A stretch of DNA of 38,944 nt from NCBI GenBank assembly GCA_034698045.1, contig JAQGAU010000130.1, positions 1 through 38,944 of the forward strand. Reading direction: 5' to 3'. Positions 10,164 through 21,076 of the stretch are shown piece after piece. The position numbers and the translations under genes are program-made. Each line of letters starts with the position of its first letter. The first letter of the stretch is position 1. The notes under the pieces were generated by a model, which saw only the letters and a list, made by a program, of their open reading frames with translations, ran no database searches and had not been told where the DNA came from. This DNA is from Paramacrobiotus richtersi. Taxonomy: Eukaryota > Tardigrada > Eutardigrada > Parachela > Macrobiotidae.

Positions 10164-11944
10164 TTAAATTCGCGCGTTCAAACGCTGTAAAGCCTTGCCG
10201 GTGCGCACAGCGTCTTCCCATATAAAATCCTGCAACAAGCGACAGCTCCGGCAATCTCTTCGTTGAAAACATACTGTATTACGGATGCCAAAGAAGGGCA
10301 TATGGCCCGATGATAAGCAAACTTACTGATTTTAAACGACGATCAAAATCTATGTAGAAGTTTAGCCGGATGTGCCAGGTGGCTGTCTCTACCCAGGCGT
10401 TGTCGGTATTATCGGGGTCGTCCAAATAACTGCGCCCTAATTCCTGGACGTCCAATAAATGTCCACCTGTTGCATGCTTGGGAAATGCAATTTTCTCCAA
10501 GACCTAAAAAAGAGCAAGATTCAACAGCTGTGCTTGCAATAATAATCATAACTGGCTTGCTAGTAGATGACTAAAGCCTATAATTTATAATATACCTTCA
10601 CATCGTCTTTGGAATTTAAACACGCATAGGTATGAAAATGTGTAAAATTTTATGTGGATATTTTATCAGTGAATGGGTTCACTGTTAAAATACAGATTTA
10701 TTGCCAGTAACAAGAGCTATCTATGCATGTACAAAGTCACCTTAGGAAGGTCTTTCAACTCTTTCGTTGCATTAATCAGTTCCGTGGCTTCTGCATTGCT
10801 GTAGTCGAACAAGGTTGCGAATGCAAGAAGAACGACTTTTACCAAATTATCTTCAGAACTGCATGCTGGAATCTGCAGCAATTTTGAAACGTAACATGTG
10901 GCAGAAAGCATAAGATGTACTTTTGGAAACCAGAAATCAAGACATACTTTCGGGAAGCGAACAGTTTTATTGGTACAGGAAGTAGTCTTCACAATAACCA
11001 ATGGCATGTTAGGCGCCACTCCACGAGTAATGACCAACTGTACAAAATGATTCGGCCCAAATCGATGCAAATTGCCTCTTCCGCTTAATCCTGTGCGGCC
11101 CATAGGGTTTCTACATATAATTACATATAATGAATCGCATGTTTTAACCTGTATCTGCACATGCATACGATTAGGTTCACGTGTCAGAATTCGCGGAGTT
11201 TATATACTTCGTAGCTTCAGTTTTGGTATAGCAGTTACGGATACGTTTGTCGTTGCTTATGTACACGGGAATATGCGCATGCCGTACTTCGGTAAGCCGA
11301 GATCGTTAAGTTCGTAGTGGGATTGTCCGGTGACAGTGCCAGTCCAGCTCCGGCGGTCGATGCACATTTTATTGTCCAAAACAATTACATCGTTCCAGCA
11401 GAATAAATCTGAAGGGCGCACATAATCGGTCGGCGGATGCACGAAATCTTCGTCGAAATCAGGGATCATGGTAGAGACGGAATCCGCGTCTTCCCGCAGT
11501 TCTTTAGAATCCAGTTTAGGATCGATAAACATCTGTTCCGACACTGGATACTCTTCAGCAGGTTTCGAGTAATCTGCCGGATCGTATAGCTCGTACGACA
11601 CCTATTATAGAAAATTGTCGTGCGTACATCTCTCACCTGACAGTCACATATAATATATATACATCATAATTATAATGCTTAAAAGGCTAGGTTTTATGAC
11701 TTGTACGGTTAAATTATATTTTCCGATACATCGGCATTTGGGTACGTTACTGATATCTTGCTCTCTAAATTTAAGCATCGGCATTAATTTTGGAGAAATT
11801 GCAGAATATTTAGTTACGCAGCTATTGTCATCACCTCCCACGGCACAAATTTGTTGAACACATTGTAGCGGAAAATATTTGTTCCGGGATACGGTGACTG
11901 CCGACTTAATCGATGGGCGATGCCTCCTTCGTCAGAATCGTTAT
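10164..11944 (-). other. Gene B exons 24-29: NUDT9-H domain, Nudix box degenerate
   Basis: Exons 11944-11835, 11601-11288, 11110-10948, 10872-10741, 10503-10327 and 10229-10164. Conserved blocks are L-S-R-Q-S-P-Y-P, V-P-W-E, D-R-R-S-W, N-P-M-G-R-T-G-L-S-G-R-G with F-G-P-N-H, and Y-L-D-D-P-D-N-T-D-N-A-W-V-E. The expected catalytic box is replaced in exon 27 by I-P-A-C-S-S-E-D-N-L followed by L-A-F-A-T-L-F-D-Y, with no G-G, R-E or E-E. Confidence 0.9.
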
Positions 11945-14900
11945 CTACAAAAATAAACAAAACACTGCACTTCCTCCGGAAATTTTACTCGACTGTGCAG
12001 TTCCGTACGAAATGCTGGTAATGTAAAAAATTCGAGTTTTACCGATGTGCTCAGTAGTCTGCCTAATCTCTTCCAGATAAAGTCGATTATCATCACATTT
12101 CTTCTGCAGGTCTTTCAAACGATCACGAAATCCAATAATGCTGCCTTTCACAGAGGCTTGAGTTTCCAGAATTTCTTCGGTACTGTATATAATAATGGTT
12201 GCATTTGCATTGAATACGAACAATTTCGGATTTTAGCGGTAATCTCTAATACGAATATACTGACATTTTATATTGATCTTTGCTGATGCGCTTATCCTTT
12301 TCCTCTTGCGCCTTTATTCTGTAATACTCTTTGGTAAGTCCCATCCAATAATTATACGTAGTATCGGATGAGTTGTGCGTTTTCTGATGTTTCAAACGGA
12401 TATCCCGGCGTTTAGTCAGGCCACGGAGACGGTCTCCATTCATGCCCTTAACCTTTCCACAACACATTATCAAGAAGCTAAAAACGTAGCTGAAGACGGA
12501 AAGCGGCGGCGGAAGGGCTGGACGGGATGCAAAATCAAGAATTATGCCATATCGTTGGAATTTCCAGATGTAATCCGCCTCCTCCTTCACTTTCATTAAG
12601 GTCCCCCTGTAATATCTCAATGCGATTGTTTTAATGCGATACTTAATATTTTAATGATTCAATGCGATACTTAAATTTTGTCTACGGTAGTTTTCATGGC
12701 AGTGGCTGTCGATAAGCCGCGAAAGGATGCATACGTGGCCTTTGCGTACAGTTGTCACTTACGAAAACAGGGCATATAAGAGTGTCACCAAGATAAGCTT
12801 CAGAATGACCATATACTGGATGTTCAGAATGTAGCTGGTCAAACTGATGGTTGGACACTCATGGTGAGAATAGTCGCCAGTCCAGCAGTAATCTGATTGG
12901 TTGACAATCCGGGCGTGTTCACATCGGTCACTGCTGCAATGCAAAAATTAATATTAACGCATAACTACAAAGATAACTATTAATACAGATAAGACGTCAC
13001 CGTTATGTGCGCTATTCATCAGCAAAAACAAATGTCAAATCGACTGCGAAACAGTTACGAAACAAGAACAAGTCGATATACATATGACCTCTGTGACGAA
13101 AAGCCAATACCCTTTAATCATTTCGGAGCCGAGCTTACTAGTCAATTTCTCCTAGGAAAGCCGTGAATAACGTGAAAAATGCTCGGAAAAATCCGCGCCT
13201 CCAAGTTTCGGTACCAAAGGGAAAATCGGGATACATGACCGCTTGCAGGACAAACATATTGGCCAACTAAGAATAATAGCAGCCACTTTTGTGAGGAAAC
13301 ATCTGCGCAAATGTAGATATTGGTAGTATGGCCACTCACCAAAAACGGGCAACCAAGCTTTAGGAAGCTGACAAAATCCACGGCAAGCATACGCTTAATT
13401 CTGTACAGCATTGGCCTACGAAAGTACACACTGAAATTCACTACAAGATATTTGTGACAGTGGTCTCCGAAATTTTATGACAAAGGGGGGGGGGGCAAAC
13501 GTACGTATCTTGACCTTGACTTACCCCAGTGTAGGGTGCATTGGAAAAAACTCGGCTATCATTCTGTAATACATGTATAACAGACCTGCAATATAAACTG
13601 TCATAATAAAAAAAAGAACTGCACTTATCATGTTTTTTAATTCTTTTCATTACCTACGGACATCAGTGCACGGCTGTAAAACGGCCGAACGAGTCCAAAA
13701 TATATACCAATGATACGAAGAAAAAATGCTGATAGCACAAATGCAGAGAGTATCAGTATCTCGGCAAATCTTTTGAAAAGGTCAACGGGGAAATCTTGCT
13801 TTATTTGATAGACTGTCCTGTAATATTACATCTTTAGGATATCTGTCACACATCTTGCATCCACCTGAAACACTTATAAACAGTAACCTACCTTAGAACC
13901 ATTTCGATAACCATGAGGATGGTCCAAGATATTACCACAATGTCCATTGTCATGCTCTGACATGTTGGGATTAGGATGGTTACAGAAAACAGTCCCAAAT
14001 AGGCCCAGTACATAAGCTAAAACCGTAAAACTGAAGTTTGGGAGTTATTATATTGACGCCGCAAATTATTATAATATCCGTAAATTTATGCCGATTGGGA
14101 TATTATCGGCAAAATCGGCGTGGAGTAGATATCTGACCATACGTCATGCGAATCCGAATAAAAGCTAGGCTTACATTAATGTTCCATATATACATATATG
14201 TATTCATCTGAATTATCCCACGGTACAGTTTTGTATTGCTAGATCAGTGTAATTATTCTTACAGCTGAATAGTACGACTCACCTGAAACATCCAGAACTT
14301 TGTCCTTGGCGCTGTCCATAAATAAACGACCTTGCGGTAGAATGGTAGTTCCTTTCTAATATATCGGACACTCTTGCTCGTAAAGGTGGGCATTACTGAA
14401 TGTCGGCGATTTTCAGGTTTGGCAGTTCCCAGTTGACCGGCTTCGAATAATTCGAGCTGCTTAATTCGCACTGCGGTTTTTTCTCGGTTATGGAGGTCCA
14501 CATGATATGGATCTATTATTTTAAGCAAAAGTTGTATAGCTTTTCACGCAAGATGAATTGTGCATTAAACTTTTTCATACAAGATTAATTGTGCCTTAAA
14601 ATTTTTCATACAAGATTAATTGTGCATTAAACTTCTAGAATTGTACCGTGAATGTTCTCAAGCGATTCCGATTTTGCGACCTCGTCGGTATGGTGGAACT
14701 GATTAGTGGTCCGATCCATACCGTACTGTTTTTCAAAAATTTTCCGAGGATACTGTATCCAAAACGGTATAGGGAACAAGAATAGTGCCGATAAAATCAA
14801 TCTGTGAAATTGTAAATTTATTAGGTATTTTTGTGCCGTTTGTTGGAAGACATGTTTTACATATGCCATGGAAAATGGAAATTACAAAAGTCTGCAAATC

Positions 14901-17900
14901 AGTTTCATTAATTCATTGTAAATCTGACTTTATGCTGTCGGGCAGGCCGAACAAATGTCTTTCTAACGAGCCAACAATTTCAATTCCACCTTCCCATATA
15001 TGCGTCAGCCATTTTTGACAGGATTCGTGAGCCAAAAAAAACCTGTAATCGTACACGAATGTCAATCGGTGAGATTAAGTAAGGATTAAGTACGTGTAGA
15101 ACCAAAACAACTTTGGACCAGTTTTTTCGAATATTCCAGCACATAACCGACAAAGATAGAAAAACGATAATTACCTGTTTTCGCAGTCATAAGCTAGTTT
15201 CAGTGGCGTCTTTTCGTTAAAATCAGGAAACTTCTGATTTAATAATTCGAAAGTTCGTGCATTTGACTCGCGGTAGCTCATGTCCAGCACGTCAGTCGCC
15301 ATCTTGCTAAAAGCTCGACTTTGATCCTGTAGTTTCGAAGCTGTCTCCGATTCTGGACAATATTCTCTTAAGTTGCGGAACATTGCACTCAGGAACAGAG
15401 CCAAGGGAATGGGGTCATCACAAAAGCGCCAGAGACTTTTTGCAATTTCCGAGCGGTTCATCAGAACTGCCCATACAAGGAGCGCATTGGTAGCCTGCAG
15501 ACGAAGCGTTATAATGCTCACAATTATTCATAACCGTTTCGGTCGGTGTACTAATTATATCATACGCATATGCCAAAAACCGTATTTTACGAATGCATGA
15601 CATTGTTGTAATTAATTAGCTATACGTCACAAAATTATAGCGCACTAAGCGCAGTAATTAAGTAATAGCTCTTCTCAAGATACATCATACCTCCGTAGAT
15701 ACTCTATATTATGTATTAGTTGTGGATCTACGTTCCGAAATTCATTTAGTCCCACCGCATTAAAATTTTCGTCTAAACTTACAAACACATCTGGTTATCC
15801 ATATATATGTACAAATCAAAAAGACGATCCGTATGGTTGCAGAAAACCACTTTTTGTAAACATTGCGGACCATATTGTACTGCATATACATGTGGTGTGG
15901 AATGCGCACCGCAGATAGGGCATATATATGTTCAAACACTGATGCAGAATTATCCCCAAAATATCTCCAAAAATAAGACTACATGTAAAATTTATTTATT
16001 TGGCTTCTATTTTGTGCTGTAGCCGAAAGAATGTTTGAGACATGGAAATTTTCATGTTTGCTTCTTGTCAAAATTATTAGACATACCTTTCGTTCTGCAA
16101 TAATTTCGTGTTCGATCACTCCTGTGGCATTCTTCGAAAGTTCCGCCATGCTAAGAAAATTCTTAATGCCAGTCAGCTCTTCGACAACCAGGTTTAAGTC
16201 CTTTGTGACAAACGATTCCTTCAGATTGTCATCTATATAATGTTTGGCAGTATTTCAGCAGTTGTATATTTGTAAAACGACTTCAGTATCTACGTAAAAC
16301 ATGAGTAAACTTACGGATGTAAAAAACCTATATCATTATAATCACAACGCATATTACCAACAATCCGTGCCAATAATTGTTCCCACACGACGGTAACAAA
16401 AAATTCAGCATCTTCCGCCCGACGAAAAAGATGCAGCAGTTTGGAGTGGCTTAAGAATTTATGAATAGCAAAGTCCTGCTCCATGAAATATTCCAAAAAT
16501 CGTTCGCGATTTTTCCATAGCAAGCTTTTTTCGTAAAGGTCATTGTCGATCTAGAACCGAAACACCGCGTGATTACAATAATCGAATTATTATTTTCATT
16601 AAGTATATCGATTAAGTCTCACAATTTGCGCGAAACAGTCGCAAATGTTCAAACCGATTACTTTTTCAACTGTAAATATCAATTACTTGATTTACATCGT
16701 TCAAGTGCTAACAATAATAAGTGTACCGGCTTACTTTTAAAGTATGCCATTCATCCCGCGCCATAATTTTCGACAAGGCCAGAGACGGTTTGTTGAACTT
16801 CATTGTCAATACCAAGTCGGAGCGAATTTGCTCGCATATGCTGAAGCCTTAGAAAATTATAATAACAATGAAACAACATTTGTACACACCAAAGACCAGT
16901 ATTCCGCAATTAAACATTTGCCTTACGTTCTCGGTTCAGTATAGGCCTACTATAGGGAGCTGCTTGTAAATTAGCTGTCAGTCCAGGTCATATAATTAGC
17001 GTTATATACAGTATGCGTGCATAGTAACTGTTTATAAAGAATTCACCTGAACTATAGAGGCTTCTTCTAGCTAAAGACTTTTACCTACTGGTAACATGTG
17101 GTCGATCTTCGAAAACAGCCATTAAAATATGGTCATCCAGATTGCTAAGGTCGTCTTTGGAAGATATGACCGTAAGTAACACACCCCCGCTGTTTGAGCA
17201 TCCAAGTTTTATGCAGTCCAAGATTTTATCCCGCATAATTATGCGTTCCGATTCGTGCTCGGTTATGTTGGTAGGAAATACTTGATTGATTCGTTTCATT
17301 AGTTCCGGTCGCAGGAAATTCAGCTGTAGGGGATTCCGACCACTGGTAATCGAATTCAAACAAAAAGACTTTTAGGTGGATCATTTAATTTGTACATCAA
17401 CATATAAAGCCTGATACTTACTGCTCGTAATAAAAATCTTCCAAAGTGGCAGCTAAAATGTCGGCAACAAAACCGGTTCCTTTGATTACGATAACAGGAA
17501 TACTGTTTCGTAAGTTGGCGTGCACTTGATCCAGCTCGACGGGTCCACCTTGTACCAAAACGGCAATCAGTGGAATCGGCGGATGAGCAACAGTCGATTG
17601 AGAACTATCCGCCACATTCGGACTGCGGTCATCATCCGAATCACTTTCTACAATATTCGGAAATGTGACAAATTTGAACCTTCTTATTGTTTTCCGTGCC
17701 GAATAAGTTTTGCTTACGGTCATTCTCAGGTACGAAAATATCCTCTTTGATCCGCAGCCGCGACTGTTTTGCAAGTTCTTTCTCGAGTTGTACCCGAAAT
17801 AGAGCGGATGCTTTATAGGAGCGTTTAAGGATAAAGAAATGTGTATGATAGGAATCCATATCGTAATGCAGCTTGTCACTTTTTTTGCCAACAGAGTTGA

Positions 17901-19858
17901 TTTTTATCCGTCCTCCCTGCAATTTTATGTACTGGTCAGTTTTATGCCACGTTGCAGTTTATATTATAAGAAATTACTTTATGCATTTGCATAAGTATTC
18001 GATCGTATGCCAAATATACCAAGCGCAAAAAACCTGTTTGTAAATTGTCACGTACGGTAACTAAAATTTATACTGCAGCTAAGAAACAATATTGTTAGTT
18101 TATTTCTCGAAATGTTTACATAGCAAAAATAATCAACATAAGTAATCATAAATTCTGTTAAATTTATTATAGTACCGTGGACGGATGGTCGAATGCAGCG
18201 TACTGTGCATGCCGTAGTATGTGTTTATTGAAACTACAGATAGCATATAACACCTTTCCTGTAGCGAAACATTTGGAAAACATGCATTGTTTTATTTTCT
18301 TCCTTTGGTGTTTACGTAGAAACTGGCTGACAAGTCCTATATATATTGTACGGAATTACTCGCCTATAACAGTTCACAAGGAACATCTTTGATTTGTCTG
18401 GAATTTCTAGTTTTACCAGTTCAGCAGTCGAAGCTTGTTTAATTATTCATTACCTGAACGTTGGTGAAAATATCTGGATCATTTAAAAGTGGGCTTGGTA
18501 CAATTCCCATGAGCACAAGATCAGTTTTCTGTTTGTTGAGACGTTCCTTGCTGTACACTTCGTGCTTTTGTCTGGACTCCCGGTGTCGGTGCTCATTGCG
18601 CATGGCATCAGCAACAAGTTTAGTAATTCCGTAATGTAGTCCGTTAGTTGTAATCCACACGTTGATTGTGTTCACCAGCTAAAAACCATCAATTATTGCG
18701 TAAAACGATGTCAAGGAAATCATCGTGGCATGGACCTGTCTGCCTTCTTCTACACACCTTAATAATCCCATTCTGCAATGCCGCACGATGATCCTCCTTG
18801 TTCCATGCCTCGAAAAAAGCGGTCCCGCCAATAAAGGATACAATAATGTCTGGACTCTTAAGATTCCATTTACTGAACACTATGCCGGCAGCAGACTCGA
18901 TCGCAGCTTCTTGTGCCAGTTGCAGAAACGGTCGCTCCTGTTAAAGTTGAAAATCAGAAACACAATGCTAGTTGGGATATAGATAGCAGCTTATAATGAG
19001 ATAACTATATATATAAATTTATCTCAAAAAGTTGTAAGTAGCGGATACCTGGACAACAAAGCCGCAGTTGCAAGCAGAAAAGTATAGGCACTGGTGAATT
19101 TTATACAATATACCAATATGTTCGGCAGTATGCACGGCAGATGTATTGGTTGAACATTAAGCTTTTAAACGCCAAAATTATATATCCGTCTGTGTGAGTA
19201 TCGCATGTTGTACATATGTATGCTTCACATTTTATGAAACAAGAATATTCCGAAATAAAACAATACGTCAATATTAAACCTTTGGCTTAGATTTCATTAC
19301 ATTGTCGCCAACCAGCTTTCCCTTCAAAATGCTTTTCGCAGCCGAAAAGGGAGCCTAAGAAAATAAAAATTTGGTCCGTCCACAAGATTCCATTTGAAAA
19401 GGTGCGCTTACAAACAACAGTCCAACATTTTCTTCCGAATCGTTGAGAACTTTGGATTCCTTTCTGGGAGTCGAGTGCTGCGTACGAAACCAATTGTGAA
19501 TATGTGAACTGTGCACATACAAACTTTAATAATACAAAGCAGCTTTAATGTCCACAGCTGGTACCTTAATTACATCTTGGGACGCATGTTTTCAAACAAG
19601 AATACACTGGACTTTTTAGCAGAACTTAGATTTGTTTTTTTAAAGTTACCGCGCGTTGGAGCATTTATTTATACACAAATTAATAAGTGTTATTAATTGC
19701 CACATACTGCATATGCATATGTGCATTTCCTGCTGGAACAGAAGAACTAGTATCTTTAGATGTGGTCGTTGCGCATTTACGCAAGTGAGTTATAAAGCGA
19801 AGCGTACCTTTCTGTTGCTGTCTAGCTGAAAGTCCAGAACTCCTCCCGTTATGGCCAT
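10164..19858 (-). CDS. TRPM2-like: TRPM2-like cation channel with NUDT9-H domain (gene B)
   Basis: Second TRPM2-like channel. Twenty-nine exons splice with consistent phase into 4,728 coding bases, or 1,575 residues, from ATG 19858 to TAA 10166-10164. Approximate layout: SLOG/MHR1-2 residues 65-425, MHR3-4 425-682, membrane region 683-1090, TRP helix and linker 1091-1208, coiled coil 1209-1255, NUDT9-H 1256-1575. It is much closer to C than to A, with the same 29-exon plan and near-identical blocks such as pore, TRP helix and NUDT9-H. The frame is open upstream of the ATG for a few codons conserved with C (L-S-K-x-V-x-x-N-M-A-I-T-G-G), so an undetected upstream coding exon is possible. There are no stops or frameshifts. 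The gene is likely functional as a channel; its nucleotide hydrolase activity is likely absent. Confidence 0.92.
12043..12606 (-). other. Gene B exons 22-23: TRP helix and coiled coil
   Basis: Exon 12606-12253 has Y-I-W-K-F-Q-R-Y and F-A-S-R-P-A-L-P-P-P. It then has a basic linker (R-G-L-T-K-R-R-D) and N-Y-W-M-G-L-T-K-E-Y-Y. Exon 12182-12043 (T-E-E-I-L-E-T-Q-A-S onward) is a charged coiled-coil segment with K-D-L-Q-K-K-C-D-D-N-R-L-Y. Confidence 0.88.
12615..12680. repeat. Short direct repeats in gene B intron 21
   Basis: The string aatgcgatactta and a truncated copy recur three times with AT-rich spacers between exon 21 (ends 12763) and exon 22 (starts 12606). Confidence 0.6.
13485..13495. 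repeat. G11 homopolymer in gene B intron 18
   Basis: Eleven consecutive G (C on the coding strand) lie just downstream of the exon 18 donor at 13525, between exons 18 and 19. This is a probable length-variable tract. Confidence 0.8.
14545..14640. repeat. Three-copy tandem repeat of about 31-32 bases filling gene B intron 14
   Basis: Three copies of a unit built on caagattaattgtgcattaa with an AT-rich tail occupy most of intron 14513-14646. The matching intron of gene C (26447-26522) has only one related copy, so the array expanded in B after duplication. Confidence 0.8.
15175..16847 (-). other. Gene B exons 9-12: MHR3-4 region
   Basis: Exons 16847-16735, 16550-16358, 16232-16087 and 15494-15175. 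Landmarks are M-A-R-D-E-W-H-T-L-K, F-L-E-Y-F-M-E-Q-D-F and L-L-V-W-A-V-L-M-N-R with F-C-D-D-P-I-P. The exon lengths of 193 and 146 bases equal those of gene A. Confidence 0.9.
17089..19858 (-). other. Gene B exons 1-8: SLOG/MHR1-2 region
   Basis: Exons (minus strand) 19858-19808, 19477-19412, 19354-19280, 18937-18758, 18678-18454, 17916-17718, 17647-17422 and 17342-17089. Motifs are I-I-V-S-F-I-G-G-T-A-F-F, W-I-T-T-N-G-L-H-Y-G (TRPM consensus T-G-G-x-H-x-G), H-T-H-F-F-I-L and V-L-V-Q-G-G-P with P-V-I-V-I-K-G-T-G-F-V-A-D. Exon 2 is phased by the acceptor before 19477. A nearer acceptor gives the wrong frame in gene C, and the 19477 equivalent works in both genes. Confidence 0.88.
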
Positions 19859-20380
19859 ATTTGCATTCACGAATTTCGAAAGAATCTGTTTACAAAAAGA
19901 GTATTTTTATGGTCCGCTCATCCGTTGACAGCTTTCGCGGAACCGCTTTCCGGCTCGTACATGTACGCGTTATGTGCGTTATGTACTGCAGTAACGGAAC
20001 TACGTGGCTTCTCGATCGCGAGTCTCGTAAAAAATTTTAACCAAGCTTAAGTCTTTTGGCACACAACGGACATACCTACATGAATTACACAAGTTATAAG
20101 ATGATAAAAACCAATCGTGAACGACCAGGAGACGACTGATAGCTGCTGATCCCAGCCGGTTAATGTGATCGAGAATCCTACATCAGTGTGTTGCCCGCCC
20201 AGCATATACAAGCGTTAAAACATGCGTGACTCAAAAACTGCGAAGGACGATAGCGAAGCAGTACTATTTCCCAATTTTCAAAGACACAAAAATTTGACAG
20301 TCATATGCACTGTTGTCCACTGTGGTCTGTAAGTAAGCAATTACAAGCTTACGCTTTAATTTGATAAGCGCGTAGCATAT
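19859..20380 (-). promoter_or_regulatory. 5' flank of gene B, conserved with the 5' flank of gene C
   Basis: Stretches in this flank recur upstream of C at about 32160-32690. One is a block at 20143-20181 (ctgctgatcccagccggtt and what follows), matched at 32463-32508; another is gtaagatgataa at about 20096. These lie about 285-330 bases before the respective ATGs. It is the likely shared promoter or 5' UTR. A common origin by duplication explains the similarity, so conservation alone does not prove function. Confidence 0.5.
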
Positions 20381-20399
20381 TCATCATCGACCCTTTAAA

Positions 20400-20706
20400 G
20401 CACAGGCTTCTACATTTAGTGAAAACGAGATATTTTCCCGTCCCGTCGGTCACGGTGCCGGAAGTGTTGCGCAACAAAGAGAAGTGAAAATTAATAGGAC
20501 ATGGACACCTACCATACACAAAGGTGACAGGGCATGGTATCGGTATCGGCAAACGAGAATCTGCCTCCGGATTGATTTATGTTGGTCTTTCTCGGGTCAA
20601 AACTTGGCTTTGCTTAACTGTCGAGTCAACCTTTCTGTTCGCAGTTTTTCGAGTAATGAATACCAAAAGGGCGATCGGCCACAAAAAAGTGGTGCTTATA
20701 AGTTAA
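20400..20706 (+). pseudogene. Decayed PIF1-like helicase fragment (Helitron-type or cellular origin)
   Basis: Two overlapping plus-strand frames carry pieces of the C-terminal helicase motifs of PIF1. Near 20505-20545 one frame reads T-P-T-I-H-K-G-D, resembling motif V, A-x-T-I-H-K-S-Q-G. The other frame, about 20540-20610, reads G-I-G-K-R-E-S-A-S-G-L-I-Y-V-G-L-S-R-V-K, resembling motif VI, Y-V-A-L-S-R-V. In the second frame an upstream piece (F-P-V-P-S-V-T-V-P) is followed by a stop. Frameshift and stop show a dead fragment. It sits precisely in the B-C spacer between the two duplicated units. A Helitron-encoded helicase is the likeliest source, but a retrocopied cellular PIF1 cannot be excluded. 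Confidence 0.6.
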
Positions 20707-21076
20707 TACCGTTTTTTTCCCTATAATACGGTACATACCGAGAGTGACCAATCAAAAATCTTGATGACGCATCGGAGCTAAATCTGATGTATGTATTTAC
20801 ATGCAAACTGTGCAGATGAATGACCTGGACCGGCTGAAATCGCCATATCCAAAACACAACACCATCATAAAATATCCGAAAGCAGCATCTGTCGTTCTAC
20901 AGTGGAGGCAGTGTAATCGACTCCATGAAGAAAAACCCTTTAGATTGTGCAGCAAATTCGCTGTTCTTTATCATTTTTTTCTTCGAAATCGTGTGTTATG
21001 TAAATCGCACACTACTGTAACAATTAACAAAGCAAGGACGTTGAAAAGTGTAATTTTACACCCAGAAACGACTTGA
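20707..21076. other. 3' flank of gene C, homologous to 3' flank of gene B
   Basis: From about 20815 the sequence parallels 9890-10163 (for example a tgacctg-a/g-accggct block and a cagtggagg block), marking the 3' edge of the duplicated unit. No gene was seen. Confidence 0.7.

Larger units (their letters stand above)
12763..15042 (-). other. Gene B exons 13-21: transmembrane channel domain
   Basis: Exons 15042-14929, 14801-14647, 14512-14283, 14016-13892, 13817-13654, 13585-13525, 13415-13340, 13266-13139 and 12933-12763. Segments seen are L-I-L-S-A-L-F-L-F-P-I-P-F-W, Y-W-A-Y-L-G-L-F-S-V-T-I-L-I, I-L-I-L-S-A-F-V-L-S-A-F-F-L, Y-M-Y-Y-R-M-I-A-E-F-F-P with P-M-L-Y-R-I-K-R-M, the pore F-F-T-L-F-T-A-F-L-G-E-I-D, and S6 ending L-V-T-L-L-Y-A-L-F. 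The loop before S6 has three Cys and an N-Q-S glycosylation sequon. Confidence 0.9.

Noticed and set aside
19411-19470. Alternative frame of gene B exon 2 reading K-G-I-Q-S-S-Q-R-F
   Set aside because: The same frame hits a stop in gene C. The frame K-E-S-K-V is open in both, with a shared donor and an upstream acceptor giving correct phase.
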